The translations under genes and the position numbers were made by a program. From Anabaena sp. 54 (GTDB taxonomy: Bacteria; Cyanobacteriota; Cyanobacteriia; Cyanobacteriales; Nostocaceae): a stretch of DNA of 43,827 nt. The stretch is from the NCBI GenBank assembly GCA_900299285.1, contig OMJF01000188.1, forward strand, positions 1 to 43,827, read 5' to 3'. The notes below the pieces were generated by a model. It saw only the letters and a program-made list of their open reading frames with translations, was not told the DNA's origin and searched no databases. Below, piece after piece: positions 24,856 through 33,217 of this stretch (position 1 is the stretch's first letter; each line of letters begins with the position of its first letter).

Positions 24856-26250
24856 TTATTGATTTGTCAAAACTGAATTTAGTTTATCTTGGTGTTCTTT
24901 AGGAATGTTTTGAGGAGCAGAGATTTTTAGTAGAGATTCATCAAATTCAATATTGGGTATCTGAGCAAGAACACCTAAATGTTCGCCATTTTTGAGACGT
25001 TGTTTTTTGCATTTAGCTAAAGCCATTAAAGTTTCACGTTTTTCACCAACACACTCAAATGGTTTCTCAGAACTTGGGTCGAATAAACGTCTCCAAACTT
25101 CTTCTAGTTTTGTAAAACTGAATAAGTCCTCTCCCACTACCTGCTTGGCAAAAGAATAATCTGTGACGGCTTCGATTAAAGCATAAGAAAAAGCGCATTT
25201 TGGACAGTTACAACACCATCGAACGTCTCCTGAATTCCACTGTGCCTCGTTACATGAGGTAAGGCTATTCAGGATGGTTTTTTTCCATAAAGATAGTTGA
25301 TTAACTGTAGCGATTGAGTAACTTTCTTCGCAGATACTAACATACCTAAATGGCAAACCTTTTTGCTCTAAAAAATTATTAAAACGTTCTATATAAGCTG
25401 TTCCCTTGGCACTTTGATGATTGACTTCTCGCCCCTGATATGTAGTATTAGATTCATTAGAACTTTTATCATTTGCTAAGACCAGAAAGCGATGTCCCTG
25501 CTGTACTGCAATGATCATCATAATGAAAAGAGCATTAGTAATAGTAGGATCGTTACGAACGCCTTTATAACCAAAATGTGTAGCTGGATCTTCCTGTGGA
25601 TGAGCTTCTATTTCCCACAGGTGACTTTGAGTTTTAATGTAATCGAATACTGGAAACTTTTGTAGCCAGTTGTTGCCTAATATTCCTCCTGCATTATGTA
25701 AAGTAAATGCTTCCATAGGAAGATTAGATTGCTGCATCCACTCAAATGCAAATGTACTTTCTTTACCCCCACTAACGGCAAGAAGATAAGTATCTTTGAC
25801 GGATAGAAACCAAGAATTTTCTATATAATTAGAATTTAAACAAAATTCTATTCGAGGCATTTTATCCCAGTCCCATTTTTCCAGGTAAAACTTTTGCTGA
25901 AGATACCAGTAAATATCTTCATTCCACCAATCTGATTCCCATTGAAGACAGCTATACCAAGTTACTTTGACTGTCTCAGGGGTGCATATTTCACAAAGGC
26001 GATAAATTTCTGCCATTGCTATCCCGATTAAAATAGATGGGTCAGTTTGTTCTATATTTTCAAATATTGGAGGAAAGTCAATGTAATAAAAATGCTGCCA
26101 GTTATCAACTATAAACGGAAAAATAAGCCTATACTTTTTCCAGTAAGGTGCTTGAGAATAAATGACTGAACAAGTGGGAGATTCTCCAGTTGCCATGTAT
26201 TGTATCCGCGACTCATGGTATCTACTCTTAAATGTTTCACTACGGCTCAT
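24856..26250 (-). CDS. PP-loop ATP pyrophosphatase-like protein, possibly MurL-like
   Basis: 464 residues. The ATP-binding PP-loop SGGKES is at 160-165 (TYLLAVSGGKESTFAFEWMQ). Downstream LANDKSSNESNTTYQGREVN and the cysteine cluster CCNCPKC at 346-352 suggest a zinc-stabilised site. This combination recalls MurL, which epimerises the terminal glutamate of UDP-MurNAc-L-Ala-L-Glu, but I cannot establish orthology. A sulfur- or amide-transfer PP-loop enzyme is the alternative. No murein or biosynthesis gene is adjacent. The Trp-rich N-terminal 150 residues match nothing I recognise. Confidence 0.65.
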   Translation of the reverse strand: MSRSETFKSRYHESRIQYMATGESPTCSVIYSQAPYWKKYRLIFPFIVDNWQHFYYIDFPPIFENIEQTDPSILIGIAMAEIYRLCEICTPETVKVTWYSCLQWESDWWNEDIYWYLQQKFYLEKWDWDKMPRIEFCLNSNYIENSWFLSVKDTYLLAVSGGKESTFAFEWMQQSNLPMEAFTLHNAGGILGNNWLQKFPVFDYIKTQSHLWEIEAHPQEDPATHFGYKGVRNDPTITNALFIMMIIAVQQGHRFLVLANDKSSNESNTTYQGREVNHQSAKGTAYIERFNNFLEQKGLPFRYVSICEESYSIATVNQLSLWKKTILNSLTSCNEAQWNSGDVRWCCNCPKCAFSYALIEAVTDYSFAKQVVGEDLFSFTKLEEVWRRLFDPSSEKPFECVGEKRETLMALAKCKKQRLKNGEHLGVLAQIPNIEFDESLLKISAPQNIPKEHQDKLNSVLTNQ

Positions 26251-26579
26251 TTTATGATTTAATAGTAATTGGTTTGAATCAAAATATCACAATTTTATCT
26301 TGATCACAAGTAGGGCAAAAAAGAAACTCTCTCATTGAGTGAAAGAGTGTTTAAGTGTGATAGCTGTGAGTTTAAATCCCAAAGGGATTGGAATGTAGCT
26401 ATTAATTTGTCAAAAACTGTCAGTTAGGCAGTGTTAGCCTGTGAACTGGGTAAGTGCAGATACAGGGGGAAGCACGGAGTAAAAGAAGCTCAAAGTAGAT
26501 TTGAGTAGGTTTTATATAACGGCAAGAAATAAATCTCCATTACCTATTACCCTATTACCTATTACCTATTAACTACTAT
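26251..26579. other. Spacer holding the TnpB relic and a heptamer array
   Basis: 329 nt between the PP-loop gene and rpmB. It contains the TnpB relic and, at 26539-26577, tandem CCTATTA/CTATTAC heptamers. Apart from these nothing is seen. Confidence 0.6.
26296..26508 (+). pseudogene. TnpB (IS200/IS605 type) C-terminal relic
   Basis: The plus-strand frame reads KKETLSLSERVFKCDSCEFK then SQRDWNVAINLSKTVS, a TAG (26425-26427), AVLACELGKCRYRGKHGVKE and AQSRFE with a TAG at 26506-26508. KCDSC...RDWNVAINL is the second half of the TnpB zinc ribbon followed by the RuvC III segment. The first zinc CXXC has decayed to DHK-TAG-G. Two internal stops and the missing N-terminus show a long-dead insertion. 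No intact element end was identified. Confidence 0.65.
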
Positions 26580-26816
26580 TTAATAATGGTTGAGGTTGAT
26601 ACCAGCTTCTTTAGCCATTGCTTCTAAACCTTTAGTTTCTAAGGTTTTAATAGCTTTAGTAGAGAGTTTCAATTTTACCCAACGATTACCACCAGCCCAC
26701 CAAATCCGCTTACTTTGGAGATTAACGTGCTGTAAGCGGTTTGTATGACGGTTGGAATGAGAGACGGAACAAGCATTATTGGCTTTTTTACCAGTTAGTT
26801 CACAACGACGGGACAT
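26580..26816 (-). CDS. rpmB: 50S ribosomal protein L28
   Basis: 78 residues: [40 protein letters not shown] then [20 protein letters not shown]. This is the standard L28 signature CELTGKK..N..SHSN..T.R...VNLQ. It lies about 130 nt downstream of htpG on the same strand, separated from it by a terminator. The ribosome site AGGAGATAT precedes the ATG. Confidence 0.96.
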   Translation of the reverse strand: MSRRCELTGKKANNACSVSHSNRHTNRLQHVNLQSKRIWWAGGNRWVKLKLSTKAIKTLETKGLEAMAKEAGINLNHY

Positions 26817-26897
26817 AATAAATATCTCCTAGAGTTCTATTTTAAGACAACCTTTCTATTATATCCTTTCAAAGCCTGATTGACAGCTTATATTAAA

Positions 26898-26928
26898 GAT
26901 TCCCGACTGCTTACGTCAAGCGGGAATC
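26898..26928 (-). terminator. Intrinsic terminator after htpG
   Basis: On the minus strand GATTCCCG pairs with CGGGAATC (8 bp, 15-nt loop) and is followed by TTTAATAT. It lies 16 nt after the htpG stop, a good match to a rho-independent terminator. Confidence 0.75.
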
Positions 26929-26943
26929 TGGTTATTTACTTAC

Positions 26944-28899
26944 TTACCTACTTACTTGTTCCGTTAACTTGGTTAGTACATCATTTGAACGTTCTACAAA
27001 GGATTTCATTCCGTCCGCATTAAAACCTTTTTGAGACATCAGTGCTAAATCATAAACGTGCTGACAAATCATCGTTACTAATTGACTCGTCGAGGATACA
27101 GCATCACCATGAATAATAGTACCTTGATTGAGATTAACCAAGTTTTGAATTAACGGGTGGGCAGTATTTACTAGCAAAATATGTTCTTCAGGAAATTCAG
27201 CGGTTTGTTGCTGCATCATAGCGGTCATTTCCCGCATTCTTCGCAGAAATTCCGGTAATAATACCATTGCTGGTGGTGTTCCTTGGGGGTCATCAGATTT
27301 CAGTGACTCAGTACGGATGTTCAATTTTGGTTTGTTCAACGCCTTCTCAAATATTTCTTTAATCACTTCTCCTTTCGTCTTGTTGGTAGTAGGGTCAATA
27401 ATTTCACCAGTTTTGTCCTCTAGAAGAGTATTATCTAAATCCGAGTCCACCCGTGTAAATTTAACATCCCGATATTCTTGTTCGAGGAAGTTAATAAAGT
27501 GGGTATCAATAAAGGAGTCCATAAATAGGACTTCTAAACCTTGATTTTTGTGCAGTTCAATATAAGTGTATTGACTGGCTTCATCAGTGCTGTAAAATAC
27601 TTTATTTTTGTGACGCTCTTGATTGCGTTCTAGGTATTCCTTCAGGGTTATATAAGGTAAGTTAATACCATTATTTGAGGTGACATCTTCCCAAGCATCA
27701 TCTTCAGCAGTTCTAACCTCAACCGCTGCTGTGGCTTCTAACTTAGCTGTGGTGCGGAAAACGATGATATCTTCTACCTGTTTTTTGAATTTCTCATCAT
27801 TGAGAACACCGAACTTCACGAATGTTCCCAAATCTTTCCAGATTGTTACGTATTGTTCCCTATCATCGCGGTATAATTCTTTGAGTCTATCGCCGACTTT
27901 CTTGGCTATATAATCTCCTATTCTCCTAATGGTGCGATCGCCTTGTAAAGCACTTCGAGAAACATTTAAAGGAATATCAGTGCTATCAATCACGCCTCGC
28001 ATAGGCATTAAAAACTGGGGAATAATTTCCTCACAATTGTCACTAACAAACACCTGATTACAGAATAATTTAATTTGTCCCTTAGTAACATCTACATCAG
28101 GACGCATTTTCGGAAAGTAGAGAATACCGTTAATAACAAAGGGATAATCTGTATTCAGATGTACCCATAACAAGGGTTCTTCCTGAAAAGGATACAAATA
28201 GCGGTAAAATTCTAAATAGTCTTCTTTCGTAAGACTACTAGGAGAATCACGCCATGCAGCCTTTTGTTTATTTAAAGTTTCCCCATCCATTTTAATGGGA
28301 ACCGGCATAAAATCACAATAGGTCTTGACAAGATTCTTGATTCGTGCTGGTTCTAAAAATTCCTCCTCTTCCCCTTCCAAGGTGAGAATAATTGTAGTTC
28401 CCCGTGTAGTGCGTTGAGACTCATCTAAAACAAACTTAGGAGAACCATCACAAGTCCAACGCACTGCTTGTGCGCCTTCTTGATATGAAAGAGTATCAAT
28501 TTGTACTTGCTTGGCGACCATAAAAGAAGAGTAGAAACCCAAACCGAAATGACCGATAATTGGTTGGTCGGCTTTTCCCTCATACTTTTGAATAAACTCC
28601 TCAGCACTAGAGAAAGCAACTTGGTTGATATATTTTTTTACCTCCTCTGCTGTCATTCCGATACCATTATCAGTAATAGAGAGGGTTTTGTTGTCTTTAT
28701 CAATGCTAATGGAAATTTCTGGTTCACCAAGTTCACCATTATATTCACCAGCACGGGACACCATATTTAACTTTTGGATAGCGTCTACCCCGTTGGAAAC
28801 CAGTTCCCGCAAGAAGATTTGATGATCTGAGTAAAGAGACTTCTTGATAATTGGGAAAATATTATCAGTATGAATACTGATGTTACCTTGTTCTAGCAT
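26944..28899 (-). CDS. htpG: Hsp90-family chaperone HtpG
   Basis: 651 residues. The N-terminal GHKL ATPase is visible from ISIHTDNIFPIIKKSLYSDH and FLRELVSNGVDAIQKL, with DNGIGMT and GHFGLGFYSSFMVA. The middle domain has RGVIDSTDIPLNVSRSALQG, with the catalytic-loop arginine, and a C-terminal dimerisation domain follows. The start uses the conserved MLEQGNISIHTDNIF opening. It supports folding of light-harvesting and stress proteins in cyanobacteria. No CIRCE-type inverted repeat was seen upstream, so heat control, if present, uses another route. Confidence 0.95.
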   Translation of the reverse strand: MLEQGNISIHTDNIFPIIKKSLYSDHQIFLRELVSNGVDAIQKLNMVSRAGEYNGELGEPEISISIDKDNKTLSITDNGIGMTAEEVKKYINQVAFSSAEEFIQKYEGKADQPIIGHFGLGFYSSFMVAKQVQIDTLSYQEGAQAVRWTCDGSPKFVLDESQRTTRGTTIILTLEGEEEEFLEPARIKNLVKTYCDFMPVPIKMDGETLNKQKAAWRDSPSSLTKEDYLEFYRYLYPFQEEPLLWVHLNTDYPFVINGILYFPKMRPDVDVTKGQIKLFCNQVFVSDNCEEIIPQFLMPMRGVIDSTDIPLNVSRSALQGDRTIRRIGDYIAKKVGDRLKELYRDDREQYVTIWKDLGTFVKFGVLNDEKFKKQVEDIIVFRTTAKLEATAAVEVRTAEDDAWEDVTSNNGINLPYITLKEYLERNQERHKNKVFYSTDEASQYTYIELHKNQGLEVLFMDSFIDTHFINFLEQEYRDVKFTRVDSDLDNTLLEDKTGEIIDPTTNKTKGEVIKEIFEKALNKPKLNIRTESLKSDDPQGTPPAMVLLPEFLRRMREMTAMMQQQTAEFPEEHILLVNTAHPLIQNLVNLNQGTIIHGDAVSSTSQLVTMICQHVYDLALMSQKGFNADGMKSFVERSNDVLTKLTEQVSR

Positions 28900-29080
28900 A
28901 GTTATTTGTCGGTTTTACTTGCAGATATAGATTCTGAAAATCAATTTTCGGTGATTTTATCTTTTTTGGGGTCAGGAATACCTCTTATTTATAATTCGGA
29001 TTACACTACCAGAGTATTTTAATAGTTTTCAATAATTATGACGACAATAGGGATATTTAACCATCTTGAGGAATAATTTT

Positions 29081-29248
29081 ATGGACACCATAACTTTAAC
29101 TACTGCCATTACTACCATATTTGGCGTTGCTGATTAAGAGTATGGTTTTATTTCACGCAGAGGTAGGAGTTTCATTTTCTTTGATTTTTTAATTTTATAC
29201 TCTAATTTAGCAACGCCCCATATTTCTCACAGGAGCGTTACAGAAACA
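29081..29248 (+). pseudogene. Small gene remnant interrupted by a MITE-like element
   Basis: The ATG at 29081 starts MDTITLTTAITTIF. The element 29123-29217 interrupts it, and after the second target copy the frame continues LTGALQKQ. MD.ITI.TAI.TIF.TKALEK is the familiar start of a family of cyanobacterial membrane-associated proteins of unknown function. Joining the two parts across the 8-bp duplication restores the frame, but the sequence soon runs into another repeat. The gene is therefore dead on two counts. Confidence 0.5.
29123..29217. mobile_element. MITE-like element with 8-bp target duplication
   Basis: 95 bp. The left end GGCGTTGCTGATTAAGAGTA and the right end (minus strand) GGCGTTGCTAAATTAGAGTA are imperfect inverted repeats. 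The flanks are CCATATTT at 29115-29122 and CCATATTT at 29218-29225, an exact 8-bp duplication. There is no coding capacity, so it must be moved in trans. The insertion sits inside a small gene remnant and provides its stop codon. Confidence 0.85.
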
Positions 29249-29249
29249 A

Positions 29250-29286
29250 CATAACTCTCTGCGCCTCTGCGTCTCTGCGTGAGAAA
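29250..29286. repeat. CTCTGCG-type tandem repeat
   Basis: CTCTGCG units repeat three times with single-base spacers, ending TGCGTGAG. The reverse complement of the same repeat (CACGCAGAGGCGCAGAGGCG) is at about 43770-43790, and a related CTTTGCG series lies at 29373-29405. This is a dispersed cyanobacterial intergenic sequence. Confidence 0.7.
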
Positions 29287-29324
29287 AAAATCATCAACCA
29301 ATAAACCCAAGCAATAAAACATTA

Positions 29325-29436
29325 GGCCTTGCTGAAGTCAGGTATGAAATTTAGAAATTCAAAATTTGAAACTTTGCGTCTTTGCTCCTTTGCGTCTTGG
29401 CGCGAAATCAATATCATATTCCAATTCAGCAACGCC
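29325..29436. mobile_element. Second MITE-like element, 8-bp near-perfect target duplication
   Basis: 112 bp. The left end GGCCTTGCTGAAGTCAGGTA and the right end (minus strand) GGCGTTGCTGAATTGGAATA are imperfect inverted repeats of the same family as 29123-29217. Flanks AAACATTA (29317-29324) and AAACATAA (29437-29444) agree at 7 of 8 positions. The interior carries CTTTGCG-type repeats. Confidence 0.75.
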
Positions 29437-29490
29437 AAACATAAATTTCTAACACCTTAAAAGCAGCGCGAAAAAAAGGTAATAAAACTA

Positions 29491-29550
29491 TTGACATTTT
29501 ATTTTAAATATGATATCCTTATATGGATAAGGAAGAACCATCTTAAAAAA
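29491..29550 (+). promoter_or_regulatory. Promoter-like repeated element, copy 3
   Basis: TTGACA at 29491-29496, 17 nt, TATCCT at 29514-29519, then GGATAAGGAAGAACCATCTTA. The palindrome CCTTAT-ATGG-ATAAGG is perfect here. It is nearly identical to the two copies at 172 and 304, some 29 kb away, and again lies in a spacer downstream of a minus-strand gene (ribBA). Confidence 0.55.
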
Positions 29551-29634
29551 ATATCAAAGATTCCCTTTGTCCCTCCCCAAGAGGAGAGGGTTAAAATGAG
29601 GAAGGTTTTTTTGAATCTAGAGTTTGAGGATATG

Positions 29635-31308
29635 TTACTTAATAAAACTGTAGATGTGTTGAGTCTGCAAAGTATCTTTCAAAGAAGAAGGTAATACCCC
29701 ATTAGAGAAAGTTTGTCTGTCTAACTGTACTTGTAAATTACACAGCGGATCACTACCGTTAGAAATCAGAAATTCCATTTTCTGAATATAGGGTAAGATG
29801 ACGATTTCATCTAAAATCAAGCAAATTGCTTGCAGGTAAGGATGCTCTTTTTGTTGATACCAATTAGCTTCAGCAACATTAGCTTGGTCAAAACCTAAAT
29901 GCACTGTTAAAGACGGTTGATCAAACAAAGCGATTCCCAAGGGACGGGCTTCTTCCTGTAATAATAAATGTTGACGGGTTGATAAATACCGTAACGTTTC
30001 CAAACGTTCATAGCGTTTAGTGATTGATTCCGGTTCATCTTGCCAATGTATCGCTACTGTGACAAGATAAGTTTGCAACAACATATGACCCAATTTCTCA
30101 GCTTTGGTAGCTAAGTAGTATGTATTGTAATCATTGGACTCAATTAGCAGCGGGAGACGGTCTATAATTTCTAAACCATAACCCTTGAGACCAGCAATTT
30201 TACGGGGATTATTGGTAATAAGACGTATTTTTTTAATCCCCAAATCCATGAGAATTTGCGCCCCCATACCATAATCACGCAAATCAGCGGGGAATCCCAA
30301 CCGCTCATTTGCTTCCACCGTATCCAATCCCATATCCTGTAAAGAGTAGGCTTTTAACTTGTTAATTAAGCCTATTCCCCGTCCCTCTTGACGCAGGTAA
30401 ACAACGACACCTTGACCAGCGTTTTCAATCATTTTTAATGCCGCTTGTAACTGCATTCGACAGTCGCAGCGCAAAGAACCCAAAGCATCACCAGTTAGAC
30501 ATTCCGAGTGCATTCGCACCATGACAGGTTGATCTTGGAAATTTGCTGGATCTCCCTTGACAATGGCGACATGATCTGTATCATCTACTGTATGACGGTA
30601 GCCATAAATATCAAATTGACCGAACTCGCTGGGTAGTTTAGTCACAATTTCTCGATATATTAGCCGATCATTTTGCAGACGATAACTAATTAAATCAGCA
30701 ATACTGATAATTTTCAGGTGATGATTTTGGGCATATTGCATTAACTGGTTTAAACGTGCCATTGAACCATCCGGATTTTGAATTTCACAAATTACTCCTG
30801 CTGGGTACAGTCCTGCTAGTCTGGCTAGGTCTACAGCAGCTTCTGTATGTCCGGCTCGTTTGAGTACCCCTCCTGGTCTAGCACGCAGGGGGAAAATATG
30901 ACCAGGACGGCGTAACTCCTCCGGTTTTGTGGCTGGGTTGAGGGTGACTTGGATAGTCCGGGCCCGGTCTTCGGCGGAAATACCTGTGGTTACGCCTAAA
31001 TGGGGAGCGGCATCAATACTAACGGTAAAAGCGGTTTGGTTAGTATCCGTTAATTTACTGACCATTAATGGTAAGTCTAATTCATCCAAGCGATCGCCCG
31101 TCATTGCTAGACAAATTAGTCCTCTGGCTTCTACAGCCATAAAGTTAATCATATCAGGGGTCGCAAATTGGGCGGCGCAAATTAAATCCCCTTCATTTTC
31201 TCGATTTTCGTCATCTACGACAACGACAACACGGCCCGCTTTAAAATCAGATAAAGCGGACTCAATAGAATCGAATTTAAAGGTTTGAGTGGTCTGAGGC
31301 TGTGACAC
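29635..31308 (-). CDS. ribBA: Bifunctional riboflavin biosynthesis protein RibBA
   Basis: 557 residues. The DHBP synthase domain (about 1-205) has VVVVDDENRENEGDLICAAQ and RPGHIFPLRARPGGVLKRAG. The GTP cyclohydrolase II domain (about 206-400) has the zinc cysteines in SECLTGDALGSLRCDCRMQL and RQEGRGIGL. A C-terminal extension of about 150 residues follows, as in other cyanobacterial RibBA proteins, with no motif I recognise. It performs the two entry steps of riboflavin synthesis (from ribulose 5-phosphate and from GTP). No FMN riboswitch was recognised in the leader. Confidence 0.95.
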   Translation of the reverse strand: MSQPQTTQTFKFDSIESALSDFKAGRVVVVVDDENRENEGDLICAAQFATPDMINFMAVEARGLICLAMTGDRLDELDLPLMVSKLTDTNQTAFTVSIDAAPHLGVTTGISAEDRARTIQVTLNPATKPEELRRPGHIFPLRARPGGVLKRAGHTEAAVDLARLAGLYPAGVICEIQNPDGSMARLNQLMQYAQNHHLKIISIADLISYRLQNDRLIYREIVTKLPSEFGQFDIYGYRHTVDDTDHVAIVKGDPANFQDQPVMVRMHSECLTGDALGSLRCDCRMQLQAALKMIENAGQGVVVYLRQEGRGIGLINKLKAYSLQDMGLDTVEANERLGFPADLRDYGMGAQILMDLGIKKIRLITNNPRKIAGLKGYGLEIIDRLPLLIESNDYNTYYLATKAEKLGHMLLQTYLVTVAIHWQDEPESITKRYERLETLRYLSTRQHLLLQEEARPLGIALFDQPSLTVHLGFDQANVAEANWYQQKEHPYLQAICLILDEIVILPYIQKMEFLISNGSDPLCNLQVQLDRQTFSNGVLPSSLKDTLQTQHIYSFIK

Positions 31309-31484
31309 AGGAAATTTCCAGCTACCAAGGTAAATTAAATTTTTCTAACAATTTCTAATTCTATATTGTAGCTTATTTCTCAGAATTAGAGTTTTTGTGG
31401 GATAAGTAAACTGTTGCTTGATAACAAAATAGTTTGTATGTACTATAATCAGCTTAAAGTACCATATACATAGAGGATTAAGCT

Positions 31485-32333
31485 ATGGAATTCATGGATA
31501 TCAAAAAATTACTAGGTAAACCATATTTTCAAGGGTCTAATTGTCTCATTTATAATTTAGATTGTTTAGAGGCAATAGCAATTTTACCAGATGAATCCAT
31601 TGATCTAACTGTCACCAGTCCTCCGTATAATATTGGCAAGGAATATGAAAATACATTGCCATTGCATGATTATATAAATTGGTGTGAAAAATGGATAACA
31701 GAAATTTATCGTCTTACCTCATCTGATGGAGCTTTTTGGTTAAACTTAGGTTATTTATCAATTAAAAATCGTGCTAAAGCAATTCCTATTTCCTATTTGC
31801 TTTGGGATAAAATTCCTTTTTATTTAATTCAGGAAATTGTTTGGAATTATGGTGCTGGTGTTGCGGGAAGTAAGTTTTTTTCCCCTAGAAATGAGAAATT
31901 TTTGTGGTATGTGAAAAATTCAGAAGCCTATACTTTTAATCTTGATGATATTCGTGATCCTAATGTCAAATATCCCAATCAAAAAAAGAATGGGAAAATT
32001 AAAGTCAATCCTTTAGGGAAAAATCCTACTGATGTTTGGGAATTTCCGAAAGTTACCTCTGGACAAAACCGAGCTTCAAAAGAAAGAACACCACACCCAG
32101 CACAGTTCCCAGTTGTTGTAATTGAAAGAGTTATTAAAGCATCTTCAAATCAAAATCAAATAATTTTAGATCCATTTTTGGGTTCGGGTACTACTGCTGT
32201 GGCAGCTTTAGATTTAAATCGACTAGTAATTGGTTTTGAAATTCGTCAAGATTATTGTGATATTGCTGCTGGGAGAATTGATAATTTTTTGAGTGGGAAA
32301 AATAGTAGAGTGGAGCAATTATCGCTACTTTAA
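31485..32333 (+). CDS. Beta-class DNA methyltransferase of the ScaI-like system
   Basis: 282 residues. The catalytic motif IV TSPPYN (44-49) precedes the SAM-binding motif I DPFLGSGTT near the C-terminus, the beta-class order. SPPY is usual for N4-cytosine methyltransferases, which fits ScaI-type modification of AGTACT, but N6-adenine cannot be excluded. The ATG at 31485 is supported by AGAGGA 7 nt upstream. Its 3' end overlaps the convergent endonuclease gene by 9 nt. A GAATTC site spans codons 2-3. TATAAT at 31444-31449 is a likely -10. Confidence 0.9.
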   Translation: MEFMDIKKLLGKPYFQGSNCLIYNLDCLEAIAILPDESIDLTVTSPPYNIGKEYENTLPLHDYINWCEKWITEIYRLTSSDGAFWLNLGYLSIKNRAKAIPISYLLWDKIPFYLIQEIVWNYGAGVAGSKFFSPRNEKFLWYVKNSEAYTFNLDDIRDPNVKYPNQKKNGKIKVNPLGKNPTDVWEFPKVTSGQNRASKERTPHPAQFPVVVIERVIKASSNQNQIILDPFLGSGTTAVAALDLNRLVIGFEIRQDYCDIAAGRIDNFLSGKNSRVEQLSLL

Positions 32334-32948
32334 TAAAGGTAACTGAATTAATTTAAATTTTTTGACATCAGGACTTATGCTTGCTTGTTGTCCAGTTTCA
32401 GATTCCTGTCCCTGCCAATCTTCTTGATCTATCCAGCCAAAACGTACAAGCCTTATTTTTGGATTGACTAATGATAGATGATCTATTTGTTGTATTTTCT
32501 TCTCAATCTTCTCAAAGTTAATCACAAGATAGTACCCTGATTTACTTTTTTTGGTTTTACCAGTAGTGCTTTTTTGAGCATAACTTCTATTACCAAAAAT
32601 ATTACGAGGACTAGAAGATGTTTTAATTTCGATAGAAAAACTATCATCCGGGATATAAACTACATCTTTTTCTGTAGAATCCTGTTCTCGTTGCCATAAA
32701 TTGGGGTATCTACTAGATAATTCTAATGGTATTAGTTCATGCAATAGTGAACCGATAATTTGCGGGCTAGGAAATATATCTCTACCTATTTTGTATCCTC
32801 GACTAGTGATACTAGACTGAAATATTTCCTCCCACACGCTGATAACAATTTCATAGATTTCATTAGCATCTAGAGGATGTTCTTCTATCAGTTGTTTAGT
32901 TTTATCTGCCCATTTTTCAACCGGAATACCCAAATAAGGAGATACCAT
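32325..32948 (-). CDS. ScaI-family restriction endonuclease
   Basis: 207 residues: MVSPYLGIPVEKWADKTKQL then IEEHPLDANEIYEIVISVWE and IFPSPQIIGSLLHELIPLEL. I recognise these as the N-terminal blocks of the RE_ScaI family. A PD-(D/E)XK-type core is seen in PDDSFSIEIK at 100-109 (Asp101, Glu107, Lys109). Family members cut AGTACT; that specificity is inferred. Its ATG directly follows the stop of the controller gene (TAAATG), giving coupled translation. The frame is complete. Confidence 0.75.
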   Translation of the reverse strand: MVSPYLGIPVEKWADKTKQLIEEHPLDANEIYEIVISVWEEIFQSSITSRGYKIGRDIFPSPQIIGSLLHELIPLELSSRYPNLWQREQDSTEKDVVYIPDDSFSIEIKTSSSPRNIFGNRSYAQKSTTGKTKKSKSGYYLVINFEKIEKKIQQIDHLSLVNPKIRLVRFGWIDQEDWQGQESETGQQASISPDVKKFKLIQLPLLK

Positions 32949-33170
32949 TTAATCTAAACCTTTTAATAATTCACTGGGTGACATTCCCAAAGCCTGAGCA
33001 ATACGGATAATATTTAACAAGGCAATATTTCTTTCACCACGTTCAACACCACCGATATAATTACGATGTAGTCCTGACAGTTCTGCTAACTGTTCTTGGG
33101 AAAGATTTCGGGTTTTTCTGATTGTGCGAATATATTCGCCAAATTTTTGTAGTTGAGAATTTTCTGCCAC
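32949..33170 (-). CDS. Controller (C) protein, HTH Xre-type
   Basis: 73 residues with one helix-turn-helix: FGEYIRTIRKTRNLSQEQLA, ELSGLHRNYIGGVERGERNI, ALLNIIRIAQALGM. Size, motif and position directly upstream of the endonuclease gene on the same strand identify a restriction-modification controller protein, which delays endonuclease expression until methylation is established. The start is GTG at 33170. A CACACT-TAT-AGTGTG palindrome (minus strand) lies 48 nt upstream and matches the C-box core. Confidence 0.88.
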   Translation of the reverse strand: MAENSQLQKFGEYIRTIRKTRNLSQEQLAELSGLHRNYIGGVERGERNIALLNIIRIAQALGMSPSELLKGLD

Positions 33171-33217
33171 GTCAAAAATATAATAAAAATATAATATTTA
33201 TCGTTATCAATCATCTA

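Noticed and set aside
28900..29040. CIRCE operator upstream of htpG
   Set aside because: The TTAGCACTC-N9-GAGTGCTAA pattern is absent.
29491..29694. 67-codon frame on the plus strand
   Set aside because: It runs through the promoter-like repeat and then antisense to the end of ribBA. No protein features.
31309..31480. FMN riboswitch upstream of ribBA
   Set aside because: No conserved RFN element blocks were recognised in the leader.
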